Shown: positions 34,420-44,683, counted from the first letter of the stretch. The stretch is 64,000 bases of DNA from CAZEWZ01 sp964516765 (GCA_964516765.1 CAZEWZ010000006.1:1-64000), one strand, 5' to 3'. Notes: a model not told the origin generated them from the letters alone. Numbers and translations are program-made.

Positions 34420-36507
34420 TCAATAAGCCCCGTATTTTTTTGCATCTTCAGGATCAGATTCAATCTGCTTAAAATCTGTTCTACGATTCATTTGGTGAGC
34501 TCTTTCTTGTAGTCTCCTTGATTTAAGACCTAAAATGAACTCTTCTGTCAATACATCTCCTACTTTCAGTCCGTTTCGGTCTTCTAAAAGAACAATAGGT
34601 TCAATTTCCCCCATTCCGATTGCTTCCAATCTGGATGCATCAATACCTTTAGATATTAGATATTCTACACATGCATCAGCTCTTTTTTGAGATAATTCCT
34701 GATTAAACTCTTCCCCACTTCGAAAATCAGTATGCGAACGAAGTTGAATTCTTAAATCCATATTTGTTTCTAATACTTCAGTTAAATAATCTAAATCTTT
34801 TTGAGCCATAGGACGTAATTCTGAACTTCCTAAATCATATTCAATCTGAGGAAGAATAATTGGAAGTCTGTATAGCTCTAATGATAGGTCTATAGCAATC
34901 TTATAGAGAAATCCTTCATCAGTAGTTTCAAAATCATTGATACTTAAATCCTGAGTAGTAACTGTATCAAAGACGGTTACATAAGTGTCTTTTGTAAATG
35001 TAACCTCGTACTCAACTCCTTGTTTAATCGCTTCATCGCCAAAATCGAAGAAACCATTTTTATTTGTCAGAGCATCAAAAGTAGTTCCATCTGAGCCCTC
35101 AAGATGAATAGAAACACCTAGTAACGGATCAGTTGTTTCAATATCTTGTAAAACTCCTTCCATAACAAATTTTAAATCAGAAAGTTTTACATCATAAATA
35201 TCATCTCCTCCACGACCTCCCTTTCTATTGGAAGTGAAAAGGCCATTTATAGCGTCTTTTCCTGAAAATATTATCCCAAAATCGTCATAAGAAGAATTTA
35301 TTGGAAATTTCATATTTTTAACTTTACCATATTGACCGCTTGGTCTCTTTTTAGCTCTAAAAAGATCGAAGCCACCCATTCCAATATGACCATCTGATGC
35401 AAAAAATAGGGTTCCATCATTATGAACAAATGGTGAGATTTCCTTTCCAGAGGAATTTACTTCTGGCCCGAGATTAACAGGCTCACTCCATGCGTCATTT
35501 CTCTTGTTATACTCAGACATCCAAACATCAAACTCACCATATCCTCCAGGCATATCAGAAACAAAATACAAGACTTTCTGGTCGGGTGAAAGACAAGGAT
35601 AAATAACCATATAGTTTGAATCTATAGGAATACTAATTTCTAATGGTTCTCCCCAAGCTCCACCTTTCTTTGTTGTTGTGTATATTTTTGGTGCATTAAA
35701 CTGATTTTTTTGTTTAATGGACCGGTTAAAATACATAAGATTTCCACGTTCGTTCAAAGCAACAGCACCTTCATCAAATTTGGTGTTAATTAAATCATCA
35801 TCATCCAAAAAGTCACCTAAAGGCATTGGATCGTTCCATTTGATTTTAGCTTTTTTCTTAGTACCTCTTTTCTTTTTATCTTCCTTAATATCAGTTACCC
35901 AAATATCAGTAAAGTATTGACCTGTCTGAGCACTTATCCTTCTACCTTTAACTCCTTTTCGTGCTGTTGTAAATAAGATTTCATTATAGTCGTTATTCCC
36001 ATAGGAAGGCATACTATCATCTTGTTTAGAGTTGATAGATTTCATGTTAGAAACAGCATATCTTGATGGATTAGCCTCCCAATCGATTGCCATTTGACAG
36101 GCAAGTATATATTCTGCAGATCTTTCATCTTCTGGCACTTTTTCAGAATAGGATTCAAAAGACTTAATAGCGTCTTCATACTTTCCAACATTCCTCTGCA
36201 TCATTCCTAAATATAAAATAGCTATGGGATCATCGAAGCGCATTTTTATGGTACGTTTGTAATAACTTTCGGCTTGGCGATAGTTTCCAATTCTTCTTGC
36301 ACACTCTGCTAATCGGAAACTCATTTGAATTTTTTGAGTCTTGTCGGATGACTTTGAGTAGGCTCGTTTATAAAAATCCATCGCCTTATGAAATTCATAT
36401 TGGTCAAAAGCAATATCTGCTTTTTTCAGATTTTTACCTTGAGCAAATGAGCTCATTGAAAACTGAAATGTAAATATAAATAATAATACTATTTTAGTAA
36501 ATCTCAT
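34420..36507 (-). CDS. OmpA family protein with TPR and PD40 repeats (PorE-like)
   Basis: 695 residues: signal peptide ending at FAQ; TPR-like helices (about 25-125); PD40/WD40-like beta propeller (about 160-440, with YPCLSPDQKVLYFVSDMPGG and FVHNDGTLFFASDG blades); a carboxypeptidase-regulatory-like domain (about 450-520); and a C-terminal OmpA domain (about 560-690) with LRSHTDFRSG and LSQKRADACVEYL for peptidoglycan binding. This order is that of PorE, a T9SS component linking the secretion machine to the cell wall. A Lys/Arg-rich insert (KEDKKKRGTKKKAK) is unusual. T9SS cargo genes lie at 42-48 kb. Confidence 0.85.
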   Translation of the reverse strand: MRFTKIVLLFIFTFQFSMSSFAQGKNLKKADIAFDQYEFHKAMDFYKRAYSKSSDKTQKIQMSFRLAECARRIGNYRQAESYYKRTIKMRFDDPIAILYLGMMQRNVGKYEDAIKSFESYSEKVPEDERSAEYILACQMAIDWEANPSRYAVSNMKSINSKQDDSMPSYGNNDYNEILFTTARKGVKGRRISAQTGQYFTDIWVTDIKEDKKKRGTKKKAKIKWNDPMPLGDFLDDDDLINTKFDEGAVALNERGNLMYFNRSIKQKNQFNAPKIYTTTKKGGAWGEPLEISIPIDSNYMVIYPCLSPDQKVLYFVSDMPGGYGEFDVWMSEYNKRNDAWSEPVNLGPEVNSSGKEISPFVHNDGTLFFASDGHIGMGGFDLFRAKKRPSGQYGKVKNMKFPINSSYDDFGIIFSGKDAINGLFTSNRKGGRGGDDIYDVKLSDLKFVMEGVLQDIETTDPLLGVSIHLEGSDGTTFDALTNKNGFFDFGDEAIKQGVEYEVTFTKDTYVTVFDTVTTQDLSINDFETTDEGFLYKIAIDLSLELYRLPIILPQIEYDLGSSELRPMAQKDLDYLTEVLETNMDLRIQLRSHTDFRSGEEFNQELSQKRADACVEYLISKGIDASRLEAIGMGEIEPIVLLEDRNGLKVGDVLTEEFILGLKSRRLQERAHQMNRRTDFKQIESDPEDAKKYGAY

Positions 36508-36683
36508 TGGATCAAATTAATGAGTTCTTAATATCCTAATTCCTTGTAATTGCTTCTAAAGAATGCTAAAGTAGATAAAAATACAGCAAATAAAAAACGT
36601 TGAACACTTGGATGTTCTTTTAATTATCTAACAAAAAAAAATTAAATATTAAAAGGCACCCAAAAGGATACTTTTTAATCTAA

Positions 36684-37697
36684 TTATTTATCAATATATG
36701 CTGACTTGACTGTCTTCACAATGATACCAGCAATCTTATATGGATCGCCATTAGAGGCAGGTCTTCGATCTTCTAACCAACCTTTCCAGCCATTTTCTAC
36801 AGTAATTATTGGAATTCTAATAGAAGCACCTCTATCTGACACTCCAAAACTAAAATCATGAATAGAAGCTGTTTCATGCAAACCAGTCAAGCGTTGGTCA
36901 TTAAAGGCGCCGTAAACAGCAATATGCTCTTTAACAACTGATCTGAAAGACTCACATACAGACTCATATACTTTCTTTGAGCCGCAAGTTCTCAAAAGTG
37001 TATTGGAAAAATTGGCATGCATTCCTGAACCATTCCAATCTCCTTTAATAGGTTTGGGATGATATTCAATATAGTATCCATATTTCTCTGACAATCGATC
37101 TAGAAGATAACGAGCAATCCAGAGCTCATCTCCTGCAAGCTTGGCTCCTTTTGCAAACAACTGAAATTCCCATTGCCCAGAAGCAACTTCTTGATTAATT
37201 CCTTCAAAATTAATCCCAGCATCGATGCATAAATCTGCATGTTCTTCAACAAAATCTCTTCCATGAGTATTTCTCCCACCAACAGAGCAATAGTACATAC
37301 CTTGTGGACCTGGATAACCTCCTACTGGAAAACCAAGAGGTAACTGAGTTTCAGTGTCCATTATAAAATATTCTTGCTCAAAACCAAACCAGAAATCATT
37401 ATCACCATCATCAATCTCAGATCTACCGTTTGAAGAATGAGGTGTTCCATCGGCATTCAATACTTCCGTCATAACCAAAAAGCCATTTATTCGCTCTGGG
37501 TCTGGAAAAATAGCAACAGGTTTAAGCAAACAGTCTGAAGAACTACCCTCAGCCTGCCTAGTAGAACTTCCATCGAAAGACCAAACTGGGCAATCATCTA
37601 TTTTTCCACTGAAGTTTTCTAGAATTTTAGTCTTGCTTCTCATGTTTTGGGTTGGCAAATAACCATCGAGCCAGATGTACTCTAATTTTGATTTCAT
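36684..37697 (-). CDS. Glutamine synthetase, GSII (eukaryote-like) type
   Basis: 337 residues from the ATG at 37697 (MKSKLEYIWLDGY). DDCPVWSFDGSSTRQAEG in the N-terminal part, FGFEQEYF with the metal-binding Glu, and GDWNGSGMHANFS are GSII motifs; the length is near that of plant and animal enzymes and well below GSI (about 470). It joins ammonia to glutamate. GSII enzymes are frequent in Flavobacteriia. Monocistronic. The frame extends 12 residues upstream to 37733 but those do not fit. Confidence 0.9.
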   Translation of the reverse strand: MKSKLEYIWLDGYLPTQNMRSKTKILENFSGKIDDCPVWSFDGSSTRQAEGSSSDCLLKPVAIFPDPERINGFLVMTEVLNADGTPHSSNGRSEIDDGDNDFWFGFEQEYFIMDTETQLPLGFPVGGYPGPQGMYYCSVGGRNTHGRDFVEEHADLCIDAGINFEGINQEVASGQWEFQLFAKGAKLAGDELWIARYLLDRLSEKYGYYIEYHPKPIKGDWNGSGMHANFSNTLLRTCGSKKVYESVCESFRSVVKEHIAVYGAFNDQRLTGLHETASIHDFSFGVSDRGASIRIPIITVENGWKGWLEDRRPASNGDPYKIAGIIVKTVKSAYIDK

Positions 37698-37801
37698 AAG
37701 AACAAAGAATTTAAAATTATTTAACGATAACAAATTAAAACATTTTCAAAAAAATGAATCTAAATAATTAAGGGAAACTTTTCAACAAAAAAATATACTT
37801 T

Positions 37802-38740
37802 TCAAGAAATTAGAATGATTGTTAGAAAAATAAAATAGGAAGCAAGCAAGAAAAATCCTTTTACTCGTCCTATTGAAGAGGTCCTTCCAAAAATCATCAT
37901 AAGAAAAAGTAGTAATGACAATCCTAACATCCACAAAAAATCAAAATTTAATAGATTAAGATCTACACATGCTATGGGCTGAATCATAGAAGTAACCCCC
38001 AAGACAGCGAAAATATTAAAAATATTTGAGCCGATTAAATTCCCAACTGAAAGACCATTCTCATTTTTGTAAGCAGCTATAATAGAAGTAGATAATTCCG
38101 GAACTGACGTCCCAAATGAAATAACAGAGACAGAAATCACTCGCTCAGTGATACCAAAATCTCGGGCAATCTCAACGGATGCATCAATCAAAAAATGAGA
38201 CCCAAAATACAAACTAAGTGCACCTAGAATTAAATAAAATAGAAGAAGGAAGATAGGTATCTGTTCAGTATTGGATTTAGTTTGGGAGGAAATCACATTC
38301 CAATTGCGGTGAATTAAATAAGTAGTAAGTAGAACTAAAAGAAAAACAAAAATCGTGCCTTCGACAAAACTTATCATGGACTGTGTGTAAAGAAAAATTC
38401 CACATAAAACAGAAGCAAAAATCATTACAGGAACATCGAAAGAGTAAAGTCGCTTATCAAAACTCAAAGGGAAAATACAAGCAGTAAAACCAAGAACTAG
38501 AGATAAATTAGCAATATTTGATCCAATTACATTCCCGATTGCAATATCTGAGTATCCACTTAGTGCAGCATAAATACTAACAATTAATTCTGGAGCAGAA
38601 GTGGCAAAAGAGACTACTGTTAATCCAACAACGACCATTGAAATATGATACCTCAATGCAAGGGAAACAGAGCCTTTGACTAAAAAATTACCCCCTAAAA
38701 TCAGAATAATAAAACCAATAATTAATTTAAAAAAATCCAC
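37802..38740 (-). CDS. CaCA family calcium/sodium antiporter
   Basis: 312 residues with about ten membrane helices in two inverted halves. The paired alpha motifs are SFATSAPELIVSI...GNVIGSNIANL and SFGTSVPELSTSI...GNLIGSNIFNI, which carry the ion-binding Glu. It resembles YrbG. Start is GTG, placed directly after the tatA stop codon (TAA-GTG), so it is translated from the same message. Confidence 0.9.
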   Translation of the reverse strand: MDFFKLIIGFIILILGGNFLVKGSVSLALRYHISMVVVGLTVVSFATSAPELIVSIYAALSGYSDIAIGNVIGSNIANLSLVLGFTACIFPLSFDKRLYSFDVPVMIFASVLCGIFLYTQSMISFVEGTIFVFLLVLLTTYLIHRNWNVISSQTKSNTEQIPIFLLLFYLILGALSLYFGSHFLIDASVEIARDFGITERVISVSVISFGTSVPELSTSIIAAYKNENGLSVGNLIGSNIFNIFAVLGVTSMIQPIACVDLNLLNFDFLWMLGLSLLLFLMMIFGRTSSIGRVKGFFLLASYFIFLTIILIS

Positions 38741-39028
38741 TTACTTGATTTTAATATTTTTATTAAGTTCTCTCTTTACTGACTGTGTCAATTTTTCAGC
38801 TACTTCTAACTGCTTATTTACATCTTCGTGAACTTGACTGTCTATAGAACTAGCATGAATTTCTCTTTTAATATCATTACCAGCATCTTTAACTTTACGA
38901 ATAGTTTTTGCTAACGAACGAGCAAATCCAGGTATTTTTTCTGGACCAAAAAGCAAAAGGCCAACCAAAGCAATCAATAAAAATTCTCCTGTTCCAAGAA
39001 AATTTAAAAATAAATAGAAATTCATCAT
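38741..39028 (-). CDS. tatA: Twin-arginine translocase subunit TatA/TatB type
   Basis: 95 residues: a short membrane helix (FLLIALVGLLLFGPEKIPGF) with the Phe-Gly hinge, followed by an amphipathic and a charged helix. It would form the pore part of the Tat system. The E/P before the hinge and the length allow either TatA or TatB. No tatC is nearby. Two adjacent ATG codons exist at 39028 and 39025. It overlaps no gene upstream; a terminator separates it from secDF. Confidence 0.85.
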   Translation of the reverse strand: MMNFYLFLNFLGTGEFLLIALVGLLLFGPEKIPGFARSLAKTIRKVKDAGNDIKREIHASSIDSQVHEDVNKQLEVAEKLTQSVKRELNKNIKIK

Positions 39029-39040
39029 TTAGTAAAAATA

Positions 39041-39069
39041 AAAAAAGTCCCGCACATGCAGGACTTAAA
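39041..39069 (-). terminator. Terminator of secDF
   Basis: On the minus strand AAGTCCTGCA pairs with TGCGGGACTT (one G-T pair), followed by a T-run. It lies 22 bases after the secDF stop codon and just before tatA. Confidence 0.8.
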
Positions 39070-39090
39070 TTCATAGTTTAATATAAAATT

Positions 39091-41934
39091 TTATTTTTCA
39101 ATATCATCCTGAAGGGTGTCAAACATAATTGGAGTAGCAATGAACAATGAGGAATATGTTCCAACAATAACTCCAATCATAAGCGCAAACATAAATCCTC
39201 GAATCACTTCGCCTCCGAATAAGAAAATAACTAATAACACAAAGAAAGTAGTAAGAGAGGTGTTGATTGTTCTACTTAAGGTACTATTAAGCGCAGCATT
39301 TACAACATCTTCACGTGTACCTTTTTTAGTTCCGAAGAACTCTCTAATTCTATCAAAAACTACAACAGTATCATTTAATGAGTACCCTATTACAGTTAGA
39401 ATTGCCGCGATAAATGCTTGATCGATTTCGAGTGAAAATGGCAATCTACCGTAAAGTATTGAGAAAACTGCCAATACGATCAATACATCATGGAATACAG
39501 CAACAACTGCCCCTACAGAGTAGGATAATTTTCGGAATCTTATTAGAATATACAAAAAGATTACCAACAACGAGAAGATAACTGCCCAAACAGCAGATTG
39601 CTTAATATCATCTGCAATTGTAGGCCCAACCAATTGAGAACTCATCACCTCGTAATTTCCATCTAAGGTTATTAATCCTTGATCCAATTTTGCTCTGACC
39701 AAATCATCAGAACCTTTTTCGTCGATCATATATTTCGTCGTAATCTTTACTTGGTTGGCTTTCCCAAAAGTTTTCACCTCAGGTGCTGTTTCAAATGGAC
39801 TTGCCAATGCAGAACGAACTTCTTGTGTCACTACATCTTGATCAAAACGGACAACGAAGTTTCTTCCACCCTTAAAGTCAACTCCCTGATTTAGACCTCT
39901 AGTTGCCAATGACGCAATTCCTAAACAGACTAGAATGAAAGAGAACATATAGGCAGCCTTTCTTTTTGAAAGAAATGATATAGTTGAGTTAGCAAACCAA
40001 TTTTCGGTCACTTTGGAGGAAAACTTGATAGACTTTTTGGAAGCCATTCGAGACTCAAACACTAACCGCGTAAGAAATATTGCAGCAAATAAAGATGTGA
40101 TAATACCAATAATCAGTGTAGTCGCAAAACCTTTGATAGGACCTGTACCAAATGTATATAAAATAACTCCCGTGAGAAGTGTTGTGACGTTGGCATCAAT
40201 AATTGCCGCATAAGCATTTTGGTAACCATCGGAAATCGCCAAACTCATTCCTTTACCCATTCGAAGTTCTTCACGAATACGTTCGTATATAAGTACATTG
40301 GCGTCCACAGCCATACCTATAGTTAAAACAATCCCAGCGATACCCGGGAGAGAAAGAACTGCACCTAAGGAAGCTAGTACACCAAAAATAAATAAGATAT
40401 TTAATATGAGCGCGATATTTGCTGCGATACCAGCTGTTTGATAATAGAAAATCATGTAGAGCAAAACAATCAATAGAGCAATTGCAAAAGAAGTAAATCC
40501 GGAGCTAATAGCTTCTTTACCTAATGAAGGTCCAACAATTTCAGATTGAATAATCTTAGCTGGAGCTGGCAATTTTCCTGCTTTTAAAATATTTGATAAA
40601 TCTTCTGCTTCCTCAACAGTAAAGTTTCCGGAAATACTAGAACTCCCATTTGGAATCACATCATTTACAGTAGGAAAAGAGTATACGAAGTCGTCAAGAA
40701 CAATAGCAACTTGGCGGTCAATATTGTTTTCTGTAATTTTCTTCCACTTTTTAGCTCCTTCTGCATTCATTTTCATACTTACATTTACAGAACCTGTAGC
40801 ATCAATTTGAGAATTGGCATCAATAATAACATCTCCACCAAGCTTTGGTTGATTATCTCTATTGGACTTAATAGCCACTAACTCGAGACCTACTTCTTCT
40901 CCCGAAACAACAAGAGACTTAGCAGACCATAAAAAAAGTGTATTTTTAAGGTCACCTGTCAATAGTGAAAGAACCTCTGGCTGCTTTAAAATTTTATTTA
41001 CTCTAGCGGTATCTTCTGGAGAAACAACTCCAACTCTGGCACCAAATGCATATTGACTAAATTGAACTAAATCTAAAAAAGGATTTCCTGAATTGATGTT
41101 CAGTGAATCCATAAATAATGAATCCATTTCTAGATCAGGTGTTCCTTGTATCTCTTCCTCTGTTCTTAAAAGAGCATCCACATTAATTAAAAAATTTTGC
41201 ATCGTCTGTACATTGGTTGTCTCCCAAAACTCAAGCTGAGCTGTACTTTGCAATAAGCGTTTCACTCGATCGTGATCTTTTACTCCTGGTAATTCGACTA
41301 GAATACGTCCTTCCTGTTCCAATTGCTGAATATTAGGCTGAACAACTCCAAATTTATCAATACGAGCTCGTAGTACGGAAAAGGCTCGATCAATGGCACC
41401 TTTTAATTCGGCTCTGATTACAGAAATAACATCTTTATCTGAAGCGTTTACATCAAATTTCCCAACCATATTTCTGTGACCAAAAATACGTGGTGAGGAT
41501 AAAAGAATATTAGTTTCATTTTTTTCATTCACTTCATTGAATGAACTAACAAAATCATCAATATAATCTTTTTGAGAATCGCTTTGTTTCTTATTCGCAA
41601 TGAAAATAGCCTCATTGAAAGTAGCATCAACAGAATTATTTGCAAGTATTTTTAAGATATCTCCAACAGAGACCTCTAAGGTGACATTCATTCCTCCCTT
41701 AAGATCGAGTCCAAGATTCAACTCTTGTTCTTTACATTGTTTGTAGGTGTAGCCAAAATACAACACATCTGATGATACAGAATCCAAGTATGCTTGCTCC
41801 AACTGGTAATCACCGTTTGCATAAGTTTTCGCATCGGTTTCTACACTTTTTACCATCAAGGTAAATGCCAATTGATAGATGCAAATTAGTGCAAATACAG
41901 CGGCCAAAAATTTCGTAAATCCTTTATTGCGCAT
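39091..41934 (-). CDS. secDF: Fused protein translocase subunit SecDF
   Basis: 947 residues, twelve membrane helices in two halves. SecD part: first helix, large periplasmic P1 domain with GLDLKGGMNVTLEV and GKLPAPAKIIQSEIVGPSLG, then AGIAGIVLTIGMAVDANVLI (helices 4-5). SecF part: GVDFKGGRNFVVRF, SQLVGPTIADDI and IGYSLNDTVVVFDRIRE. It uses the proton motive force to pull proteins across the inner membrane with SecYEG. The fusion is the normal state in Bacteroidota. Perfect promoter upstream. Confidence 0.95.
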   Translation of the reverse strand: MRNKGFTKFLAAVFALICIYQLAFTLMVKSVETDAKTYANGDYQLEQAYLDSVSSDVLYFGYTYKQCKEQELNLGLDLKGGMNVTLEVSVGDILKILANNSVDATFNEAIFIANKKQSDSQKDYIDDFVSSFNEVNEKNETNILLSSPRIFGHRNMVGKFDVNASDKDVISVIRAELKGAIDRAFSVLRARIDKFGVVQPNIQQLEQEGRILVELPGVKDHDRVKRLLQSTAQLEFWETTNVQTMQNFLINVDALLRTEEEIQGTPDLEMDSLFMDSLNINSGNPFLDLVQFSQYAFGARVGVVSPEDTARVNKILKQPEVLSLLTGDLKNTLFLWSAKSLVVSGEEVGLELVAIKSNRDNQPKLGGDVIIDANSQIDATGSVNVSMKMNAEGAKKWKKITENNIDRQVAIVLDDFVYSFPTVNDVIPNGSSSISGNFTVEEAEDLSNILKAGKLPAPAKIIQSEIVGPSLGKEAISSGFTSFAIALLIVLLYMIFYYQTAGIAANIALILNILFIFGVLASLGAVLSLPGIAGIVLTIGMAVDANVLIYERIREELRMGKGMSLAISDGYQNAYAAIIDANVTTLLTGVILYTFGTGPIKGFATTLIIGIITSLFAAIFLTRLVFESRMASKKSIKFSSKVTENWFANSTISFLSKRKAAYMFSFILVCLGIASLATRGLNQGVDFKGGRNFVVRFDQDVVTQEVRSALASPFETAPEVKTFGKANQVKITTKYMIDEKGSDDLVRAKLDQGLITLDGNYEVMSSQLVGPTIADDIKQSAVWAVIFSLLVIFLYILIRFRKLSYSVGAVVAVFHDVLIVLAVFSILYGRLPFSLEIDQAFIAAILTVIGYSLNDTVVVFDRIREFFGTKKGTREDVVNAALNSTLSRTINTSLTTFFVLLVIFLFGGEVIRGFMFALMIGVIVGTYSSLFIATPIMFDTLQDDIEK

Positions 41935-41969
41935 ATCTATTTCTTTTGTGTAGTTTATTTTAAGGTGGA

Positions 41970-42000
41970 CAAATATAAACTTTCAATAAAATAAACACAA
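41970..42000 (-). promoter_or_regulatory. Promoter of secDF
   Basis: On the minus strand TTG (42000-41998), 20 bases, TATATTTG (41977-41970). The predicted leader is about 30 bases. A perfect consensus and spacing. Confidence 0.75.
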
Positions 42001-42042
42001 TTAATTTGAAGCTATTAATAAAATACTGTGGTACAATTCTTG

Positions 42043-42050
42043 TAAATTTG
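42043..42050 (+). promoter_or_regulatory. -7 box of the VCBS-repeat protein gene
   Basis: TAAATTTG, exact TAnnTTTG, 37 bases before the ATG at 42087. It lies within a longer open frame, which supports the later start codon. Confidence 0.5.
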
Positions 42051-42086
42051 ATAAATATATATACTAGTTTATCTTATAAAAAAAAA

Positions 42087-44252
42087 ATGAAACTATTTAT
42101 TACTGTTTTATCAAGCTTTCTAATAGGGTTTAAAGGGTTTCCTCAAACAGACTTCTATCAGGCTCAAAATTTATCAGTCACCAAGCAAGGAATCAATATA
42201 ATCAACCCTTGGGCAGGCGGCTTAAATGTTCCTCAAATGTCTCCCATTGATTTAAATGGTGATCAACTGTTAGATCTTGTTATTTTTGACAAAAATGGGG
42301 ATCAAATCAATTCATTTATCAACCATGGAACAGAGGGAATAGTAGATTATCATTACGCTCCTAAATACAACATAAAATTCCCGGAAATAGAAGATTGGAT
42401 TTTATTAAGAGATTACAATTGTGATAGTAGAATGGATATTTTCACATCATTTAATGGAGGAATCAATGTTTATAAGAATACAATGACGAATAATGAGCTA
42501 AGTTTCGAGCTCATTCAAAAAGTTTATACTGACAGAGGCTCAGGAGAAACTGACATGTATGTTAGCTCTGTGGACATTCCTCATATTGGCGACCTAGATG
42601 GTGATGGAGATCTAGATATTTTAACTTTCAGCATCATCGGAAGCCATGTAGAATGGCACAAAAATAATTCCATAGAAATTTTTGGAAATTGCGACAGTTT
42701 AAAATTTATTCTTGAAGACGATTGTTGGGGAGATTTTAGCGAGAACTTCTCAGATAACTCAGTTACTCTATATGATTGCGAAGCATTAAGACCCATTCAC
42801 TTTGACAAAAAAGAAAATAATATAAAACACTCTGGTTCAACTGTCACAGCGATTGATTTGAATGGAGATTCTTATTTCGAACTGCTTCTCGGAGATGTGA
42901 CATTCGACAATCTTGTAATGCTTGAAAATAGTGCTCCTGCAGCTTCCGCACTTATGGTTAACCAAAACACACAATTTCCAAGTAGTTCGGAGAGTGTCAA
43001 CATACCTAAATTTCCGGCAGCTTATTATTTTGATGTCAACAATGATAATATAAAAGACCTTATAGTATGCCCTAATGGAAATAACGTATCTACTAACCAC
43101 AAGAATGTGTGGTATTATAAAAATGAATCCTTTTCTGAAGAAGTTAATTTAAACTTAATTCAAAAAGATGCCTTTGCAGACCAAATGATAGATGTAGGTG
43201 CTGGAGCCAATCCAGTATTCTTTGATTATAATAATGATGGCTTAATGGATCTCATTGTAGCAAACTATGGGTATTATATTGAAGGAGGTAATTTTAATTC
43301 TCAACTAGCACTTTACAAAAATATTGGTACAGAAACTGCGCCAGAATTTGAATGGATTACAGACGATTATGCCGCCTTGGGTACTCTAAATTTCGACAAT
43401 AATATTAGTCCTACTTTTGGAGATATTGACGGTGACAATGACTTAGATATGTTGGTGGGAGATGCAAATGGAAAACTTCACCTTCTAAACAATATTCTAA
43501 TTGATAATGAGTCAAACTTCTTTATCAATTCTATAGATTATTTTGATATCGATGTGGGATCATTCGCTAGTCCTTTTCTGGTAGACCTTGACAGAGACAG
43601 CGATTTAGATTTAATTATTGGGTCCAGACAAGGGCAGATATATTATTATGAAAACCAAGGTACTCCATACGAGCCAAATTTTATTTTATCAAATGAAATA
43701 TTTGGAAACATAAATCTAATCGATCCTATATTTAATACCGCTTACACCACCCCTAGAGTAATTGATACAGAAAATGGTTATGAACTTTTTGTCGGTACAG
43801 AAAAAGGATCTATTTACCATTACACGAATATTGACGACAATCTAATGGGTGAATTTCAAATAGTGAATGATTCAATCCTATTATATTCAAAAGGAATTCG
43901 AACTGCTCCTGCTGTTTACGATCTTGATAATGACGGGTTCAATGATATGCTTCTTGGGACATATACAGGTGGAATTCATCTATTGTGGGGAGGGGAAGAT
44001 CCCTCATTACTATTAAAAAATCACGTCCAAAGAAATATAGATGTATTTCCAAATCCGAGCGAAGGAATTATACATATTGGCCATGCAGATTTGATCTCGG
44101 AAATAGAAATCTATTCTATTGAGGGTAAGTTATTTTATAAGGGACCTTCGCAGAATTATATTGATATATCTCATCTAACCGAGGGTATTTATTTGCTTCA
44201 TGCAAAGAAAAAAATAGGAGGAAAATTATTTAGTAAAATTTGTATCTACTAA
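42087..44252 (+). CDS. VCBS/FG-GAP repeat protein with T9SS type A sorting tail
   Basis: 721 residues. Signal peptide MKLFITVLSSFLIGFKGF, then many FG-GAP-like calcium loops of the form DLNGDQLLDLVIFD, GDLDGDGDLDILTFS, DINGDGDND... (for example GDIDGDNDLDMLVGD, VDLDRDSDLDLIIGS, YDLDNDGFNDMLLG), which build a beta propeller. The last 75 residues (IDVFPNPSEGIIHIG ... GIYLLHAKK) are a T9SS type A sorting domain, so it is exported across the outer membrane and attached to the surface. The function of the propeller (adhesin or binding protein) is inferred. Confidence 0.88.
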   Translation: MKLFITVLSSFLIGFKGFPQTDFYQAQNLSVTKQGINIINPWAGGLNVPQMSPIDLNGDQLLDLVIFDKNGDQINSFINHGTEGIVDYHYAPKYNIKFPEIEDWILLRDYNCDSRMDIFTSFNGGINVYKNTMTNNELSFELIQKVYTDRGSGETDMYVSSVDIPHIGDLDGDGDLDILTFSIIGSHVEWHKNNSIEIFGNCDSLKFILEDDCWGDFSENFSDNSVTLYDCEALRPIHFDKKENNIKHSGSTVTAIDLNGDSYFELLLGDVTFDNLVMLENSAPAASALMVNQNTQFPSSSESVNIPKFPAAYYFDVNNDNIKDLIVCPNGNNVSTNHKNVWYYKNESFSEEVNLNLIQKDAFADQMIDVGAGANPVFFDYNNDGLMDLIVANYGYYIEGGNFNSQLALYKNIGTETAPEFEWITDDYAALGTLNFDNNISPTFGDIDGDNDLDMLVGDANGKLHLLNNILIDNESNFFINSIDYFDIDVGSFASPFLVDLDRDSDLDLIIGSRQGQIYYYENQGTPYEPNFILSNEIFGNINLIDPIFNTAYTTPRVIDTENGYELFVGTEKGSIYHYTNIDDNLMGEFQIVNDSILLYSKGIRTAPAVYDLDNDGFNDMLLGTYTGGIHLLWGGEDPSLLLKNHVQRNIDVFPNPSEGIIHIGHADLISEIEIYSIEGKLFYKGPSQNYIDISHLTEGIYLLHAKKKIGGKLFSKICIY

Positions 44253-44253
44253 T

Positions 44254-44622
44254 ATGGAAAATGCTACTATTTATTTTGATGGGGAGTGTATTATGTGCAA
44301 TTATTCTATTAAATTCCTCATTCAAAGAGATAAAAAAGAAATCTTCAAAATTGGTTATACTAAATCTCTAGAACCCAAAAATCAAGACTCCATTGTTTTA
44401 GTATATAAAGAATTGACATATAAGTACTCTTCTGCAGTAATTAAAAGCCTTATTTTGATTGGAGGATTATATAAAATCGCATATGTTTTATATGTTTTCC
44501 CAAAATTCTTTAGAGATCTAGTCTATATATTTGTTGCTAGAAATAGATATAAATGGTTTGGCAAACATAACTCATGTCCTAAACCACCTAAAGAATGGTT
44601 AGGAAGAATGAAAACTGATTGA
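44254..44622 (+). CDS. DCC family thiol-disulfide protein (DUF393)
   Basis: 122 residues. The start YFDGECIMCNYSIKF contains the DxxCxxC motif (Asp9, Cys12, Cys15) that names the family, and YKIAYVLYVFPKFFRDLVY further on fits it. Thought to have a thioredoxin-like fold; the role is unknown. It starts one base after the stop codon of the VCBS gene, although the two products have no obvious link. A terminator follows. Confidence 0.85.
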   Translation: MENATIYFDGECIMCNYSIKFLIQRDKKEIFKIGYTKSLEPKNQDSIVLVYKELTYKYSSAVIKSLILIGGLYKIAYVLYVFPKFFRDLVYIFVARNRYKWFGKHNSCPKPPKEWLGRMKTD

Positions 44623-44627
44623 GAGAT

Positions 44628-44658
44628 AAAAACCTTGGAAATATTCCCAAGGTTTTTT
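44628..44658. terminator. Bidirectional terminator between DCC and mdh
   Basis: AAAACCTTGG (44629-44638) pairs with CCAAGGTTTT (44647-44656), with a T-run on both sides. It serves two convergent genes. Confidence 0.88.
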
Positions 44659-44683
44659 CATATTGTAAAAGTTGACTGTGTTC

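Noticed and set aside
36508..36683. Hairpin GAACA/TGTTC near 36.6 kb as a terminator of glutamine synthetase
   Set aside because: The stem is only five bases and the T-run is offset by four bases; too weak to call.
39116..41056. Several plus-strand frames of 64-101 codons inside secDF
   Set aside because: They are antisense to the well-supported secDF frame, lack promoters and have no recognisable domains.
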